Assembly (NCBI RefSeq): GCF_007565055.1
Contig: NC_044565.1
Location: 46,945,711-47,009,710, forward strand
Length of the DNA: 64,000 nt
Source: Rhinopithecus roxellana
Lineage: Eukaryota > Chordata > Mammalia > Primates > Cercopithecidae
Reading direction: 5' to 3'
The notes beneath the pieces were generated by a model. That model was not told where the DNA came from, did not search any database, and saw only the letters and a list, made by a program, of their open reading frames with translations. Both the position numbers and the translations under genes were made by a program. Below are positions 10,446 through 22,817 of the stretch, one piece after another (within the stretch, counting starts at the first letter, position 1; the number at the start of each line of letters is the position of its first letter).

Positions 10446-12360
10446 GCCTGTCTTTCTGAGCAGCAGGAGGCTGGCTGGAAGGGTGAGGCTCATTTGGGAA
10501 GGGATGCCCACCGTGTATGTAGAGGCCTCTCCTCTGGGCTCAGGGTCAATCAGGGACCCTGACAGATGAACCTAGGAGTGGACCCTGGGGCTGGAGATGG
10601 GGTTCTGGCTGTGCGGGTGGCCACAGTACCACAGCCAAGATGCAGGCTGCCTGCCAGTGGGACTGCACAGAGCCCCAGTCCTGCTGTACCTCCAACCCAG
10701 ACAGTGCTCTTGGCCTTCATGGGCCTTCCTTGGCAGAGCTCTGAAGCCATGGCCACCCAGGTTGAAGCCTGATTCCTTTTTCCATGCAGGCCAGGACCCC
10801 ACAGCTATAAGACACGAGGACAAAGGCACACGAGCCTACATGTGAAGGGCAGTGGCCTGGAGCACACACTCCCCTAGGAGGCCACAGCCTCTACTTACAC
10901 ACAGCAGAAACGGCCCAGCCACACACTGGCTAGGCAGCTGGCCCAAGATGGGCCCAAGGAATCTCAGGCCTTTGTCTGGCTGTCTCCTGGCCCTTCACTT
11001 GCCTACTCTTGGGTACCCACTGTGGGCTGCATGCTGTGCTGAGCAGCAGGGGCTCAGCTCCACAGCCTCCAGCTCAGGCACGACATTCCCAGGCCCTTTT
11101 GGAAGAGGGCGAGGAGGTGAACTACAACGCCAACAGGAGCACAGCCCCTAGGACTTCACCTGCTTCTTGAAGGGCCCAAGACCAGGGACTGGGCTTCACG
11201 GGCCAGCCCAGCCTGCCTGGCACCCTGCTCTGGTCCCCCTCTGCACATGCAGAGCCCCAACCACCTGCCAAGCTCTGCCTCTGCTGTGATTTTGTGTTGA
11301 GAAGTCGGGTGAAACTGCATGGCTTCCAAAATCTCCCCACAAACAGCTGACGGGCTGGGTGGTGCCTATACCCAACACTGTCCCCAGGAACCTCCCATTG
11401 CCCTGTGGCCTCCACCCTGCCTCTGTGCCCACAGCAGCTTGCAAGCCACCTTCCTCACACCTGGGCTGGGGTAATAGGGGTAAAGCCCAGCAAGGCCCTG
11501 ACCAGGGGCTCAATCTCTGCAGAGGCAAAGGCAAGACCAGGGTGGGCCCTCACTACCACAGAACAGTCTATGACATGTCTGACCTGGAGAATGTGTGTGT
11601 GCATGCGTGCATGTGTGTGTGCATGCATGCATTTCTGGACATCAGTTCTGTGGCTGTGCCCTGCAGATACCCACAATGTGAGGCAGAGGGCGGCTTGCTG
11701 CGGACACAGGGCTGTCCGGCTGACGGCACCATGGCCTGGGCCCAGCACACCTGAAGCATCGTCTTGGAGAGCCCTGGGCAGACTCTGGCCTCCCACGTTG
11801 CCCCAGGCAGCCATCAGGATGGGTTGACAGCTCCAACTTACGACCCCATGGGGCAGCTTCGGGGCAGCTCAGGTGCTGCATGACCTGCATGTGAGCCACG
11901 GTCACTGAGCTGCTGCCTGCTCACAGGAGCCTTCTGCCAGGATCATGCCCAGAACAGACAACCTGGGTCTTGCCAGGGTGGTAATCCCTCTAGGCCACGG
12001 ACGGCAGAAGGCGAGTGCAGCAGGCATGCAGGGCCCTGACCACGGCTGCTCTGCCCTCAGCCTCTTCGTGCCTGCCCTTGTCAGGGAGCGGGACTGGCCG
12101 TAGTGGGCTTGGAGCAGAGTGGATGCGGCCATCGAGGTCCCACGCCCTCGTGTCTGCCAGGGCTCCGGAGCTCTTCGCCTCAGTGCTAGGTGGGGCTCCA
12201 GAAAGAGGCCACACAGGATGTGGGGTGTTTCGGGAGGTGTGTGTCAAGCCACGGCCCTGTGTGGAGGGCCGCCAGACTTTACCAGCTGCCACCCAGCACA
12301 GTAGGAGCCCGCTCCACTGCCCTTACCTGAGCTGGAGGCAGAGCCCGTGCATGGCCTTAC
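10446..12360. other. ARHGAP39 intron, single-copy DNA with a TG/ATG repeat
   Basis: No Alu or L1. A TGTGTGTGCATGCGTGCATG-type microsatellite lies at 11595-11632. Open frames on both strands are short and overlapping with no recognisable protein. Confidence 0.7.
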
Positions 12361-12922
12361 CTTTGGTGTCGTTGACGGGGTCCATGTGTCGGTAGATGTA
12401 GCCTTCCAGGTAGGAGTGGAACTTGGGAGTGGGCGGGAAAAAGGCTAGGCAGATGGCCATGAGCTCCCAGCCGCGGGCCAGGCTCTCCAGGCGGAAGTTC
12501 TCAGTGGTCTGCCGGCACAGCTGGATGTAGAGCTCATCTCGCAGGCCCTGCACGCTCCAGCCCTTGGTGGCGACCTCCAGGGCCACGTGCAGCGGGTCGG
12601 CCTTGGCCCGCCGGTCACCCATGTACATTTGAATCAGCTTGAAGAGCTCGCAGGCCTCCTTCTTCACGTGCCGGTCGCTCGTCACGATCATGGGCTTCTT
12701 GATGGACTCGCTGCTCCAGGCCAGCATGTTGGCGATGGACACCTTCCGCCGGAAGAGGCCCTGAGTGTGCTTGTTGAAGTGCTTGGAGGCCCAGTTCTCG
12801 ATGTCCGTCTCCGAGGAGGGCTTGCGCAGCGTGAAGGTGGGGAAGACACAGCTGGAGCTGGGAATGCCGCTGCGGCTCTGCCGGCTGCTCTCGAACTGGG
12901 CACAGGCACCGAGGTCCTCAGA
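12361..12922 (-). CDS. ARHGAP39: ARHGAP39 exon, start of MyTH4 domain
   Basis: 562 bp, entered in phase 0 at SEDLGACAQFESS and left with one base after DPVNDTK. The acceptor is TTTGTCCTTCTCAG (plus 12923 onward) and the donor GTAAGG (plus 12355-12360). After a Ser-rich start with TLRKPSSETDIENWASKHFN, the MyTH4 domain (myosin tail homology 4, also in unconventional myosins) occupies about residues 45-187. It includes SIANMLAWSSESIKKPMI, the helix KKEACELFKLIQMYMGDR, the family signature GLRDELYIQLCRQTTEN, and ESLARGWELMAICLAFFPP. MyTH4 domains bind microtubules or cargo adaptors in related proteins; here it adjoins the RhoGAP domain encoded outside the window. Apparent extra residues after the donor (GKAMHGL) are intron read-through. 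Confidence 0.96.
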
Positions 12923-14281
12923 CTGAGAAGGACAAATGGGGCTGGGCTGTTAGGGGGTGGAGGAGGGCCAGGCAGTTGGGCTCACTGGGCCACAGTCCCC
13001 AGAAGTGTGAGCTGGGGCCCCACCAGAGCCAGTCAGGTGAGAGGCCTGCCCTGCTCACCACAAGGCTGCCTGAGGGGGAGGCCCAGGGGAGCCCAGCCTG
13101 TCCACAGATGCGGCTGGGGCTCTGGAGCCCTGTACTCCCAGGGTGTGGCAGGGCAGCCTGCTGATGGGTGACCCAGGTGACCTGGCTGAGGGTGAAGCAG
13201 GAGGAAGGGGAGCATCCGCTGGCATCCCCAGGGGGCTGACCTTACTCTGCCACTCCCTGAGAAGTGTCAGTGCCCTTGTTCAGGCATGAAAGGCTGCAGT
13301 TCACACCAGGTAAAAGTGCTGCCTGGTTCCCAATCCCTTCACTGCTGGGACCCCAGGCCCTTCCTCCAGCCTTCACCCCAGGCCGACCTCCAGGAGGCCC
13401 CTCCCTGCCTGCTGCTCTGAGAGGACCCTGGTCCACGCACCCTGGGCCTCTCTGTCCTCTTGTCCTCCTGCATCTTGAGCAGTGGACGCACAGCCTGGAA
13501 GCTGTTCTGAGGTCTCCATCCTGGAGACTATGAAGGCCACCCAGGCCCTCGAGGCCTCCCCACCCCAGGAAGCTCCCTGGGTTCTTCCTCCACCCTCCTG
13601 GGTCCTCAGACGCTAGGCCTCACCCTGTGAGGCAGAGGCTTCCTGTGTCTGCAGCCGACCAGTGTGAAAGGCCAGGGTCAGGAGGTGAGAACAAGGACGG
13701 AGATGCTGGACAGAGGTGCACGTGGCCTCCACGGGATCTGGTCTCCATCAGCTCCAGGAGCCAGGTGGGGAACGTGCCAGAGGCCCCAGGCTGGGTGCAA
13801 CATCCCTGAATTCCTGGGGCCTCTGACCCCTCAGCAGTTCTTCCTACCTGAGGGAGCCTCGGAGACTGGCTTTGAGAAACACCAGGGAGCCCCCGACACC
13901 CTGGCTGCCCGCTCCTCAGGAGTCCAGTCCACGGCTCTGGTGGCCACCACCCTCCCAGTCTGCTGAGGCTGCCTCTGTTCTGTTGCTGGAGTCAGGGTGT
14001 GGCCTCCAGCTCCCAGGTGCCCCCAGGATGAGGAAGGCACTGCCAGGGAACCCCCTGCAGCCCACACCCCACGGGGGCCTCCTCGTGGACTCCCGGCTGA
14101 GCCCTGACAGCCCGCTGGAGTGAGTGCCCAGGGCCCCGGAGGCACAGGGCTTCAAAACTCTGTGTGCTGTGTGCTGTGTGCACACCCTGGACGCCAGATC
14201 TCCTGTGCCCAGCCCACGGGGCCCACTCTGACTGTGCTGGCCCCAGGCTCTCAGGCTCAGCCCCGCCCGCTGGGCCCTCAC
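12923..14281. other. Short ARHGAP39 intron (1359 bp)
   Basis: GC-rich intron between the linker exon and the MyTH4 exon; no interspersed repeat seen. A TGTGTGCTGTGTGCTGTGTG run sits near 14160-14181. Confidence 0.75.
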
Positions 14282-15644
14282 CTGTGAGGGGTGGAGGTAG
14301 GGCTCTGGCGAGGCCAGGTTGGTCTGCACGGAGACGCTCTTCTCCAGTAGGATCTGGGGGAAGCCGAGCTTCTCAAAGGTGCCCCTCCTCCAGTGCTTGT
14401 TCTCCTGCTGGGCCAGCGCCTCGTCCTCGCTGAAGGCCCGCACCACCGGCCCCGGCATGGGCAGTGGCAGGGCGCCGTCGCTCTCGTAGCCAGAGCCATC
14501 CTGCTGGGAGTCCCAGCTGCTCCTCTGCTTCATGTGGAAATGGGCCTGCTGCGCCTCCCAGGCCAGCCGAGCCTGTGCCAGGAAGGGCTCGGCCGCGCCC
14601 CGCGCCCCGTCGGCCTCACCTTCCGCTCGCTTCACAGGAGCGAGGCTGGTCCCGCACGGGGGCTGTTCCTCGGCCAGGGGCTGCTCCACAAGCAGGTCCC
14701 CGGGGCCCTCGTTGGGGGTAGCGCTGGTGGCTTGGCACAGAGAGGGCTTTCTGCTCTTTCGCTTGCGCGTGCCCGGGGAGTAGCCTGTGGAGGACAGGGT
14801 GTCCTGCTGGCTGGACCAGGACATGGCGTCCTCCTGGGCCTGTGGCAGCGGCGTGGGCGGCTGGCTGTGCCGCAGCTCAGGTCCCTCCATGGTGCTGTAG
14901 TCTCCGGACTTGACGCCCAGGCGCTGGTCCCTCAGCAGGCAGGGGCTGGGCTGCAGGGAGTAGGAACCCCCGCCGGGGTTGGGTGCGTACTTGTGCCGCG
15001 GGCCGGCGCGCAGCTTGGGGCTGGAGCCCGCCTGCTCCACATAGACCAGCTGCCGCACGTACTCCTTGCCGGCCGGACTGTACTCCAGGCTCAGGAAGCG
15101 CTCGGGGCACTTCTGCTTGGTGAGCACCAGCTGCTGGCAGGGCGAGGGGGGACCCTGCTTGTTGGGCTGGAGGAACGGCCGGGGCTTGCGGCCCGGGGAC
15201 CGCTGGGGAGAGCCGGCCTGGTAGCCCCCGCCAGCCTCGAACTGCACGTCCATGGGGGGCTCATCGTAGATGGGGGCCTGGTACTCCACTGGGGGCTCCT
15301 CGTAGAGCGGGGGCTCATAGCCGTAGCGCGGGGAGGAGGGCTGCGAGTCCCCGGAGGGCTTTCGGGGCTGGGCCAGCAGCGGGGAGCTGCTCCCGGGGAG
15401 CTCGGCCCTCTTCAGGAAGGGTGATGGCCTCCTCTCTGGGAAGAAGATGGTGCCGTCAGCCTCTGGGGCGAAGGTCTGCAGGCTGGGCGAGTGCTGGCTG
15501 CCGGAGGGTCTGCGCGAGCGGACCCCAGGCGGGCCGTCCGGGGCGTAGCCATTGCCCTGGGCGGCGAGAAAGCTGGGCTCGCGGTCAGCGACCTTGATGA
15601 GCATGCGCTCTTTGGCGCCCAAGTTCCACCGCAGCGAGGAGGTC
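14282..15644 (-). CDS. ARHGAP39: ARHGAP39 large central exon (disordered linker)
   Basis: 1363 bp: one base completing an Arg codon, then 454 codons, ending in phase 0 at YLHPSQ. The acceptor is CCCCCCACGCAG and the donor GTGAG is at 14277-14281. The peptide begins TSSLRWNLGAKERML and is Pro/Ser/Gly-rich with no obvious folded domain. Visible motifs are PPLY at residues 111-114 (plus 15302-15313), a class I WW ligand; a repeated acidic-proline stretch (YEEPPVEY, YDEPPMD); and a basic cluster RKRKSRKP near 14742-14774. Many SP and RxxS sites are consistent with phosphorylation. The exon has high CpG density. The open frame runs past both ends into intron sequence (upstream MRKMYNRGF, downstream VRAQRAG), and those extensions are not part of the protein. 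Confidence 0.96.
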
Positions 15645-16590
15645 CTGCGTGGGGGGTGGACGGGCACAGGTGACTGCCTGCCTGCGGCTCCCACGAACCC
15701 TCTGTTGTACATCTTCCTCACTGGGGCCCTGTGCCCTGGAGCCCCTCACACCTGCCCTGCCCCAGCCCTCGCAGCCCTCCCTCTGGGGCTCTCCTGGAGC
15801 TGCCGCCCACGACCAGGCGTCTGTCTGCTCTCATCCCCGCCCCTGACCTCGCACAGAGCTGCTTCTATAACTAGAACCGGGGGCGGCCTTACCGCGGCCC
15901 TTACTGTGGATGCTGTGCAGGTGTCCCCCGAGCTGCCTGAGCCGCCAGGCAGGCTCCTGGGCCCTGTGTTCCTGCTGAGCGGTGGCGTTGGACCCGTCCC
16001 AGCGGTCTAGGTGAGCCCAGCAGGAGCAGGGCACACCACCAGCATCCCACGGCCCCATTTTCCAACTGGGAGCTCCTGTGAGCTCCAAAAAGACTAACTG
16101 TCCTCCTCTGACCCTGCCCCAGTCACCACGCTCACTCCAACATCTGCAGGTGTTCCACTAACACCCGCACCTGGCTAAGGGCACCACAGCTCCCTGAGTC
16201 ACGCTGTCTGCGTCCTCACCAGTCTTGCCAACCCAGTGCATGAGCCCCACTCCCTCATCCGCAACAAGGGAGAGACCCTGCCCTGGGCAGCACTGCGGAA
16301 GCAATGCCCACACGTGCTCCACCCCTGGAGGCCCAAGGTCAGCACTGGTCCTGTGTCCACAGTCGTGCCTGCCACGCAGGGTGCTGGACCCAGGATGCTG
16401 CCAGGGAGAGATGAGAGGCCCCTCTGCAACCTTCCATCTCCTGGAGGCCACTTGGGTGTGCTTCTCTATTTGGGACGCATAGCACTTTGTACATCTGGGG
16501 CCTGACGTCTTCTACAATTTCCAAATGTTACTTTTACCCTGTTTCCTCTCTCTTCTGGGAATCCAACTGCACTCTTTCTTACTGTACACC
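15645..16590. other. Intronic sequence, no feature seen
   Basis: GC-rich DNA upstream of the large exon in transcript sense, single-copy-looking. The open frame of the exon continues here but without family similarity. Confidence 0.65.
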
Positions 16591-16593
16591 ACT

Positions 16594-16892
16594 CTGTTTT
16601 TCTGAGACAGAGTCTCGCTCTGTCGCTCTGTTGCCAGGCTGGAGTGTAGTGGCACAGTCTTGCCTCACTGCAACCTCCGCCTCCCAAGTTCAAGTGATTC
16701 TCCTGCCTCAGCCTCCTGAGTAGCTGGGATTACAGGCATGTGCCACCACGCCCAGTTAATTTTTGTATTTTTAGTAGAGAGATGGGGTTTCATCATGTTG
16801 GCCAGGCTGGTCTCGAACTCCTGACCTTGTGATCCGCCCACCTTGGCCTCCCAAAGTGCTGGGATTACAGGTGTGAGCCACCTCGCCCAGCC
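16594..16892 (-). mobile_element. Alu SINE (antisense)
   Basis: GAGACAGAGTCTCGCTCTG with a short CTCTGTCG duplication, two monomers, ending CCACCTCGCCCAGCC. Confidence 0.93.
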
Positions 16893-17093
16893 CCACGTGG
16901 TTTTCATGCTGTGTTCTGCAGCAGTTTCCATCGCTTGGCAGCTCCACACTTCAGAATATTTTCTTCTCGGCTGCCTTCCAGTTTACTACTTTTCTATTCA
17001 GCTATGTTTAATCTGCTCTTAAACACACTGTCTTAGTCCATTCAGGCTTCTATAACAAAATACTACAAACGAGGTAGCTTAAAAATAGGGAAT
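16893..17093. other. Intronic sequence with old repeat remnant
   Basis: Contains GTCTTAGTCCATTCAGGCTTC and ATAACAAAATACTACAAACG, a phrase typical of an old dispersed mammalian repeat whose family I cannot name with certainty. Confidence 0.4.
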
Positions 17094-17399
17094 GGCTGGG
17101 AACAATGGCTCACGTCTGTAATCCAAAGACTTTGGGAGGCTGAGGCAGGAGGATCACTTGAGTCCAGGGGTTCAAGACCAGCCCAGGCAACAGAGCAAGT
17201 CCCCATTTCTATAAAAACAAAAAACAATTAGCCGAATATGGTAGTGTGCTCCTGTAGTCCCAGCTACTCAGGAAGCTGGGGCGGGAGGATCGCTTAAGCT
17301 CAGGGAGGCCAAAGCTGCAGTGAGCCATGATCGCATCACTGCTCTCCAGCCTGGGTGACAGAGTGAGACCCTGTTTAAAAAAAGTAAATAAATAAAAAC
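17094..17399 (+). mobile_element. Alu SINE
   Basis: GGCTGGGAACAATGGCTCAC start; tail AAAAAAAGTAAATAAATAAAA. Diverged AluS/J. Confidence 0.92.
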
Positions 17400-17402
17400 A
17401 AA

Positions 17403-17735
17403 GGCCGGGCGCGGTGGCTCAAGCCTGTAATCCCAGCACTTTGGGAGGCCGAGACGGGTGGATCACAAGGTCAGGAGATCGAGACCATCCTGGCTAACCT
17501 GGTGAAACCCCATCTCTACTAAAACATACAAAAACCTAGCCGGGCGTGGTGGCGGCACCTGTAGTCCCAGCTACTCGGGAGGCTGAGCCAGGAGAATGGC
17601 GTGAACCTGGGAGGCAGAGCTTGTAGTGAGCTGAGATCCGGCCACTGCACTCCAGCCTGGGCCACAGAGCGAGACTCTGTCTCAAAAAAAAAAAAATAAA
17701 TAAATAAATAAAATAAATAAATAAATAAATACAAA
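17403..17735 (+). mobile_element. AluYRa-type SINE (Old World monkey)
   Basis: GGCCGGGCGCGGTGGCTCAA with CTCAAGCC, GAGACGGGTGGATCAC and GAGATCCGGCCACTGCACTC, the cercopithecid young-Alu variants. Long (AAATA)n tail at 17684-17735. Confidence 0.93.
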
Positions 17736-17750
17736 GAGCCCCAGGAATTT

Positions 17751-17884
17751 GGCCAGGCATAGTGGCTCACATCTGTAATCCCAGCACTCGGGGGAGGCTG
17801 AGGTGGGAGGATCACTTGAAGCCAGGAGTTTGAGACCAGCCTGGGCAACACAGTGAGACCCCATCTCTAAAACAACAAAAAAAG
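17751..17884 (+). mobile_element. Alu left monomer
   Basis: GGCCAGGCATAGTGGCTCAC to CCCATCTCTAAAACAAC; only the left arm is present before an A-rich tail. Confidence 0.85.
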
Positions 17885-18304
17885 TAGAAACCCCACACAT
17901 TTTACAAGCCAGTTGTGTCCCTCTGATTGATGTGGGGTCTTTCTGGACAAGGCCACATTCTCCATTGCCTGGGGGGTTGTTGAGGCAAGACCAGGAAGAC
18001 ATGGCACCCCCTGACCTGCTGGCCGGGCGGCAATCTGCTCCAGAACACTGGGCTGTGGGCCCGCTCAGCATGGCCACACCACCCAGGCGAGAAGTCAGGG
18101 CAGCAGCCAGGGGCAGAGTGCAAGTGCCTGTTCCCGGGATTTCTGCTCGTGGCTGCTGGAGGCTGCTCCCAATCTGACACCAGGGGCTAGCCAGGCAGAG
18201 TGGATGGTGGCAGCCAACATGGCAGGGGCCACCAAACCCTGAGGGCCAGCTGTGGTGTCAACCCCTCCATGGCCTGGGGACACTGAGGGGTAAAGGGCTC
18301 CAGA

Positions 18305-18500
18305 GTTCAGGAGATCTGGGGTTGAACTCCAGTCTGTTGCTCTGTGGCTGCAAAGGCTCAGATTTCACTTAATATCTTTCTGCCTCAGTTTCCTCCTCAG
18401 TTATGATGAAGATTCAACAAAACAATGTGCATGTAGTAAGGCCCTGAGCTCAGCACTGACACAGAAAACCCTTGGTAAATGTGAACCACCAGTTTCACAT
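18305..18500 (+). repeat. MIR SINE
   Basis: GGTTGAACTCCAGTCTGTTG, CTGCCTCAGTTTCCTCCTCAG and a CAGCACTGAC...TGGTAAATGTG 3' end match the MIR layout. Confidence 0.8.
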
Positions 18501-21500
18501 ATCTGTGACTATTTTTACCACTTAACAGATACTGCCTTAGGCCTGGGCCAGGCCTAGGGAAGGGCTGGCACACGGTCCCAGCACAGGGTGCCCTGCTGTG
18601 TCCCCAGGGAGGCGCCTTTCTGCTGTCCGTCTAGGGTTGCTGAGGGAGGATGGGGGCTGGCAGGTGGCCGGGAGGGTGGGGTAAGTGTGACGGGAGGTGA
18701 GGGCACAGGGAAGGCTTGCTGGTCAGATGCCACACTCTATCCCAGGAACGGACAGGGGTTCTGCCCAGTTGGGGCAGAGATGAAGAAAGGTAAGAAGGCC
18801 AGAGGACCTGCCCCCATGCCGAGCACCTGAGTCACAGATGGGGAAGCCCCGAGAGGCCCAGACACTCTCCCCAGGCCATGCAGCACAGACTCCGTGGCAG
18901 CTAGGTGAGGACCACGCTAGGTGAGGACCATGCCCCATGGTGCCCAGAGTGTCTCTTAAGAGGTCTCTCGCTCTGCCCCACCCACCCTTCTGCCATCTAG
19001 GCAGCTCCTGAGCCTGCGTTTCCCCAACCCCATCGCCTGGCCCTTCTCCTCAGCTCCCCCAAATCACATCCAGTCTCCAGGCCCCGCCGACTGTAATTCT
19101 CACCCTTAGTTGGCTGAGCTTGTCCCGGGCCCCTGGGGAGCACTAAACAGCACCCATGGCTCAGCTGCCCCTGCTGGGCTTCCTCCTGGGCAATGTCTGC
19201 CCTTTCAGCTGGTCTGGCCTCCCCGACGGGCCTTCACAGCCCCTCTTCCTGAGCCCAGCTCATTCCCATGTCTCTGGGGCAAGTGGAACCCCAGGCCTCT
19301 CTCTCCTCCCCCTTCTCTAACCTGTCCTTCTCCTCCTCACCCTCCCTGCCATACCTCTGTAGGGCAGGGGCACCAGTGCAGAAAGACCATCTCCCCCATC
19401 TCTCAATAAAACAGAAATCAAACATCACAACACAGGTTGTTCAGTGGACACTTCCAAACTGCAAGGGAAGTTGGAAAATCTTAAGAGCGGTCGTGGCCTC
19501 TGAAAATGCTGAAGTCAGGCGGGCAGGGCAGACTCAGTGACAGAGGACAGGATGACACTCAGGGCCTTGAGGGCTGTTTCTTCCAGAGCCTATTTTTGGA
19601 GGAAGAATTGGGAGCACTGCACATAAACCAAAGCAGAAACAAAACCACAGCCAGAAGCGCTTCCCTGCTGCTTTCGCTTCTAAGAAACGGCTGCTGTGCA
19701 TGCAAAGCCTGGATGGAGCCGGGAGAAGTGGGTGGCGGCAGCAGCCGACAGGCTCCCAACCCAATGCCGCAGGTTTCTGAGGAAAACACTCCGCCAAAGT
19801 TCCTAAGTACAGACACAGTTATACTCACACAGAACAAGAAACCATACGTCTGAAATCATGCTTGAAAAACAACTTCATTCCTCCAGGCCCTGGGTCCCCC
19901 TGTGACCTCACACTCATCTGTGTTCCCTCTGGTGTGACCCTGCCCGGCTGCCTGCCAGGGCGACCCCACTGCTATCCCTGCTGTTCTAGGTGTGGTCTCT
20001 TGATACCCTGAGTGCTGGTATCCAGCTGGTGACATTTTTTTTTTCCTATCTCAGTATGCAGAGAACACCAGAAGCAATGTGCTTTTACCAGGCTGAGGTA
20101 GTAGGACGCCTTCACTGCAACTCAGGGCTGGGTCAGCTCCCTGGCTTTTGTTTATAATTTCTTTTTCCTGAGTGAACTGCGTCCATATAATTTATTTCAC
20201 AGGGACTTTATTTCTTGCCATCTCACATGGCATCACACTGGCCCATTATGCTGATGGCAGCTTGTGGAAGGAAGCACCAGGCATGCTCTGGGGGCAGAGT
20301 GGGGCTTCCAAGGCCTCCCGAGCCCAGCAGGCCTGGCTGGCTCTCATCTGTTCTGCTCTCAGCCCCTGGGGGGCTGGCGTGGGGCTGGACACCAGCTCTC
20401 CTCCCACTTCCCAGAAGCACCCGCATGGCTGTGGCAGCTCACACCTAGGCCTCTAGCATGTCCAGAGGGAAGCTTCACTCCTGATGGGAGTCCAGGTTGG
20501 CTGAGGGCGGTATCTCCTACGAGTGGCCACAATGGGACCCTGGCACACTCAACATTCCACCCCAGGAGATGTTGGCACCGTCTGTAATTGTGCCCAGCTT
20601 GCTGCATGGCAGGCCCTCTCACTAACTCCCCAAGGAAGATAAGTTCCCTCCTTCCAGAAGCCCTAGATCATAGGGAGAAATGGCTTGGCAGATTCCACCG
20701 GGTGCCTGCTCTCAACCAATCTACAAGTGCCAATCTGGCGAGCGTGAGTCCCACACCCACGTATCATGAGAACACACAGAGCACGCGGGTTTCAGCAAAA
20801 AGGACTGAGAACGTCTCAGGACAGGTCTGGCTATCCACTTCCCGGCCCTGCTCCACCTTCCCAGCTAAACATGCGTGCATCACCCCAGGGCACTGCCGCC
20901 CCAGACATGCATGCATCACCCCAGGGCGCGGAAATCCCCCCGAGGCAGTGCCCTGCTGCTGCACACTGGCAGGCCTCCCTCATCCCCCTGTGGACCCAGT
21001 GTCGTCTTCTTCCAGACACCACTGAACCTCTGTCCCAAGGTCTCAGTGACAGGACGACAGTGACAGGGGAGGGGCATGAGGAGGTGGCCAAGCTGCCTGG
21101 TGTGGAGCAGCCTCCAACCAGGTCACTGGAGGAGGCCAGGCTGCCACCACCACATCCACACACAGCTTGATGTGGGCTGTCTCCTCCCAGCCATTAGTTT
21201 ACGGCCCAGAGGTGCAGCTGCTGGCCCTGTGTCAGGGGGGCCTGGCCAGCATGTGGACACACTCGTGGTCTGAACAGAGATCTTCATCAGGCTGAATCAC
21301 CAGCCAGGTGAAAGGTGCCAGCCTCTGAGAGGGGCCAAAGGCACAGCAGAGGCAGAGGCCACAGGAAGTGCAGCCACTGGAGGGTTGCGGGGGCTGCGGA
21401 CCTCCGGGAGGATCCTTGGACCTTCGTGGAGACCAAGACCTGGTATGTCAGCTCGTGGGGCCAGAGTTGGCTCCATGGGACTGAAGGAGGCTGAGCCACC

Positions 21501-21919
21501 AGAATGGCCTGGCAGGTGTGAGGGGCAGGACGCTGGGGCAGGGTTAGCTCAGCAACCCATCCCCACTCCTGATATCCCCAGAGAGGCCAGAAGGTCCTCC
21601 TCACCTCACCTGGGACACGTGCTTCCCTGAAAGCTCTGTGGGAGCTGCAGATGAGCTCAGGGATACTGCCAGTGAGTCAGACTCTTGATTCTGGGGAGAA
21701 TGGTGCCCTGGTGATGGCAGAGCTGAGGCGGTGCCTGGCAAACAAAGACCAGGTGGGCCCGTCCACCATGAAGGATGCAGTCGTGCTGGTCCACTAAGCA
21801 CATGCTGGGTCTGCAGGAAGCCCCAAGGACGGTGACCAGAGCCAGGACCTGACCTGCCACAGTGGGGTGGTCCTTCCACTACGAGCTCTGTCACTTTGCA
21901 CTGACCACTGAGTCAGCTG

Positions 21920-21990
21920 CCCAGATCCATCTCACTGATGAGGAAACGGAAGCTCGGGAAGGCTATAAAACCTGTCCTCCATCCAACAGC
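21920..21990 (-). repeat. MIR fragment (antisense)
   Basis: TCACTGATGAGGAAACGGAAG with GGGAAGGCTATAAAACCTG resembles reverse-complement MIR core. Confidence 0.5.
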
Positions 21991-22817
21991 CACACTGCTG
22001 GGACCAGGGCAGCCTCTAAATCCCTGCCGCAACCCTAATGTTCAACAAACACAAACGTAAGAAACAAACCGTCACCACTTCCAAGCTCCAGCTGTTCAAT
22101 CGTCCGTGCAAAATGCCAGAGTCCCTTCAGGTCCTCCAGTTCCTTCCCAGCACCACAGTGCTCCTGGGTGGTCCATGCTGCGGACACCCACCCCCTACAG
22201 AAACAGCAGCTGGCCCTGGCCCTGCATCTCCTGCAGCCAAGGGGTCACCACCCAGCCAAGGAGGAGAAATCCAGGTGCCTGCCCCTGCCTGGACATCCTG
22301 GGAGGTGGAGGGAGCGCCCTGCCCCTGCAGTGTGAAGGCAGTAGGTCTTGAGGGGGGTCTCCAGAACCTTCCAGCAGTCTGTGAGGCTGACCCAGGACTA
22401 CTGGAAGCCAAAGCCCACCTCTCCACTGTGACTAGCGCCAACCTTCCAGGCGGGCCTGGCAAGTGCTTTGGCACATGTGGCCTGAGCTGCCAGGGGTGGA
22501 CCTAACTGAGGACCCTCCAGCACTTTGCCGCTCCACCAGCAGGAGGGAAGCCCCTCAGGCTCCAGGCTGCTTACGCTAGGCAGAGACCAAGTTCCTAGAC
22601 AGGGGCTGCCAATGGGGCTTCTGGGGCATAGACCTGGGGCAGCTCTAAGGGGCTTCTGCCCAGGCCCCTGGCACTGTGGCCTCCACGGCCTTTCCAGCTC
22701 TGGCCCTGTGGTGTTGCTGCTACGCGCCACGCACCTCCCGCTCGCAGTGAACCTGGCTCGCTGAGGAGCCCACCCTCCCATTGGCAAACAGGGCCACGCC
22801 TGAGACACGGGTTCTAC

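Larger units (their letters stand above)
17886..22817. other. ARHGAP39 intron, largely single-copy
   Basis: Free of Alu. Contains MIR-like pieces (18305-18500, and reverse copies near 18815-18890 and 21920-21990) and a two-copy CATGCGTGCATCACCCCAGGG repeat near 20870-20928. No conserved coding frame seen. Confidence 0.65.

Noticed and set aside
13916..14281. C-terminal extension of the large exon frame (VRAQRAG...)
   Set aside because: It follows a consensus GTGAG donor, and the next exon continues the family sequence in the right phase; this is intron read-through.
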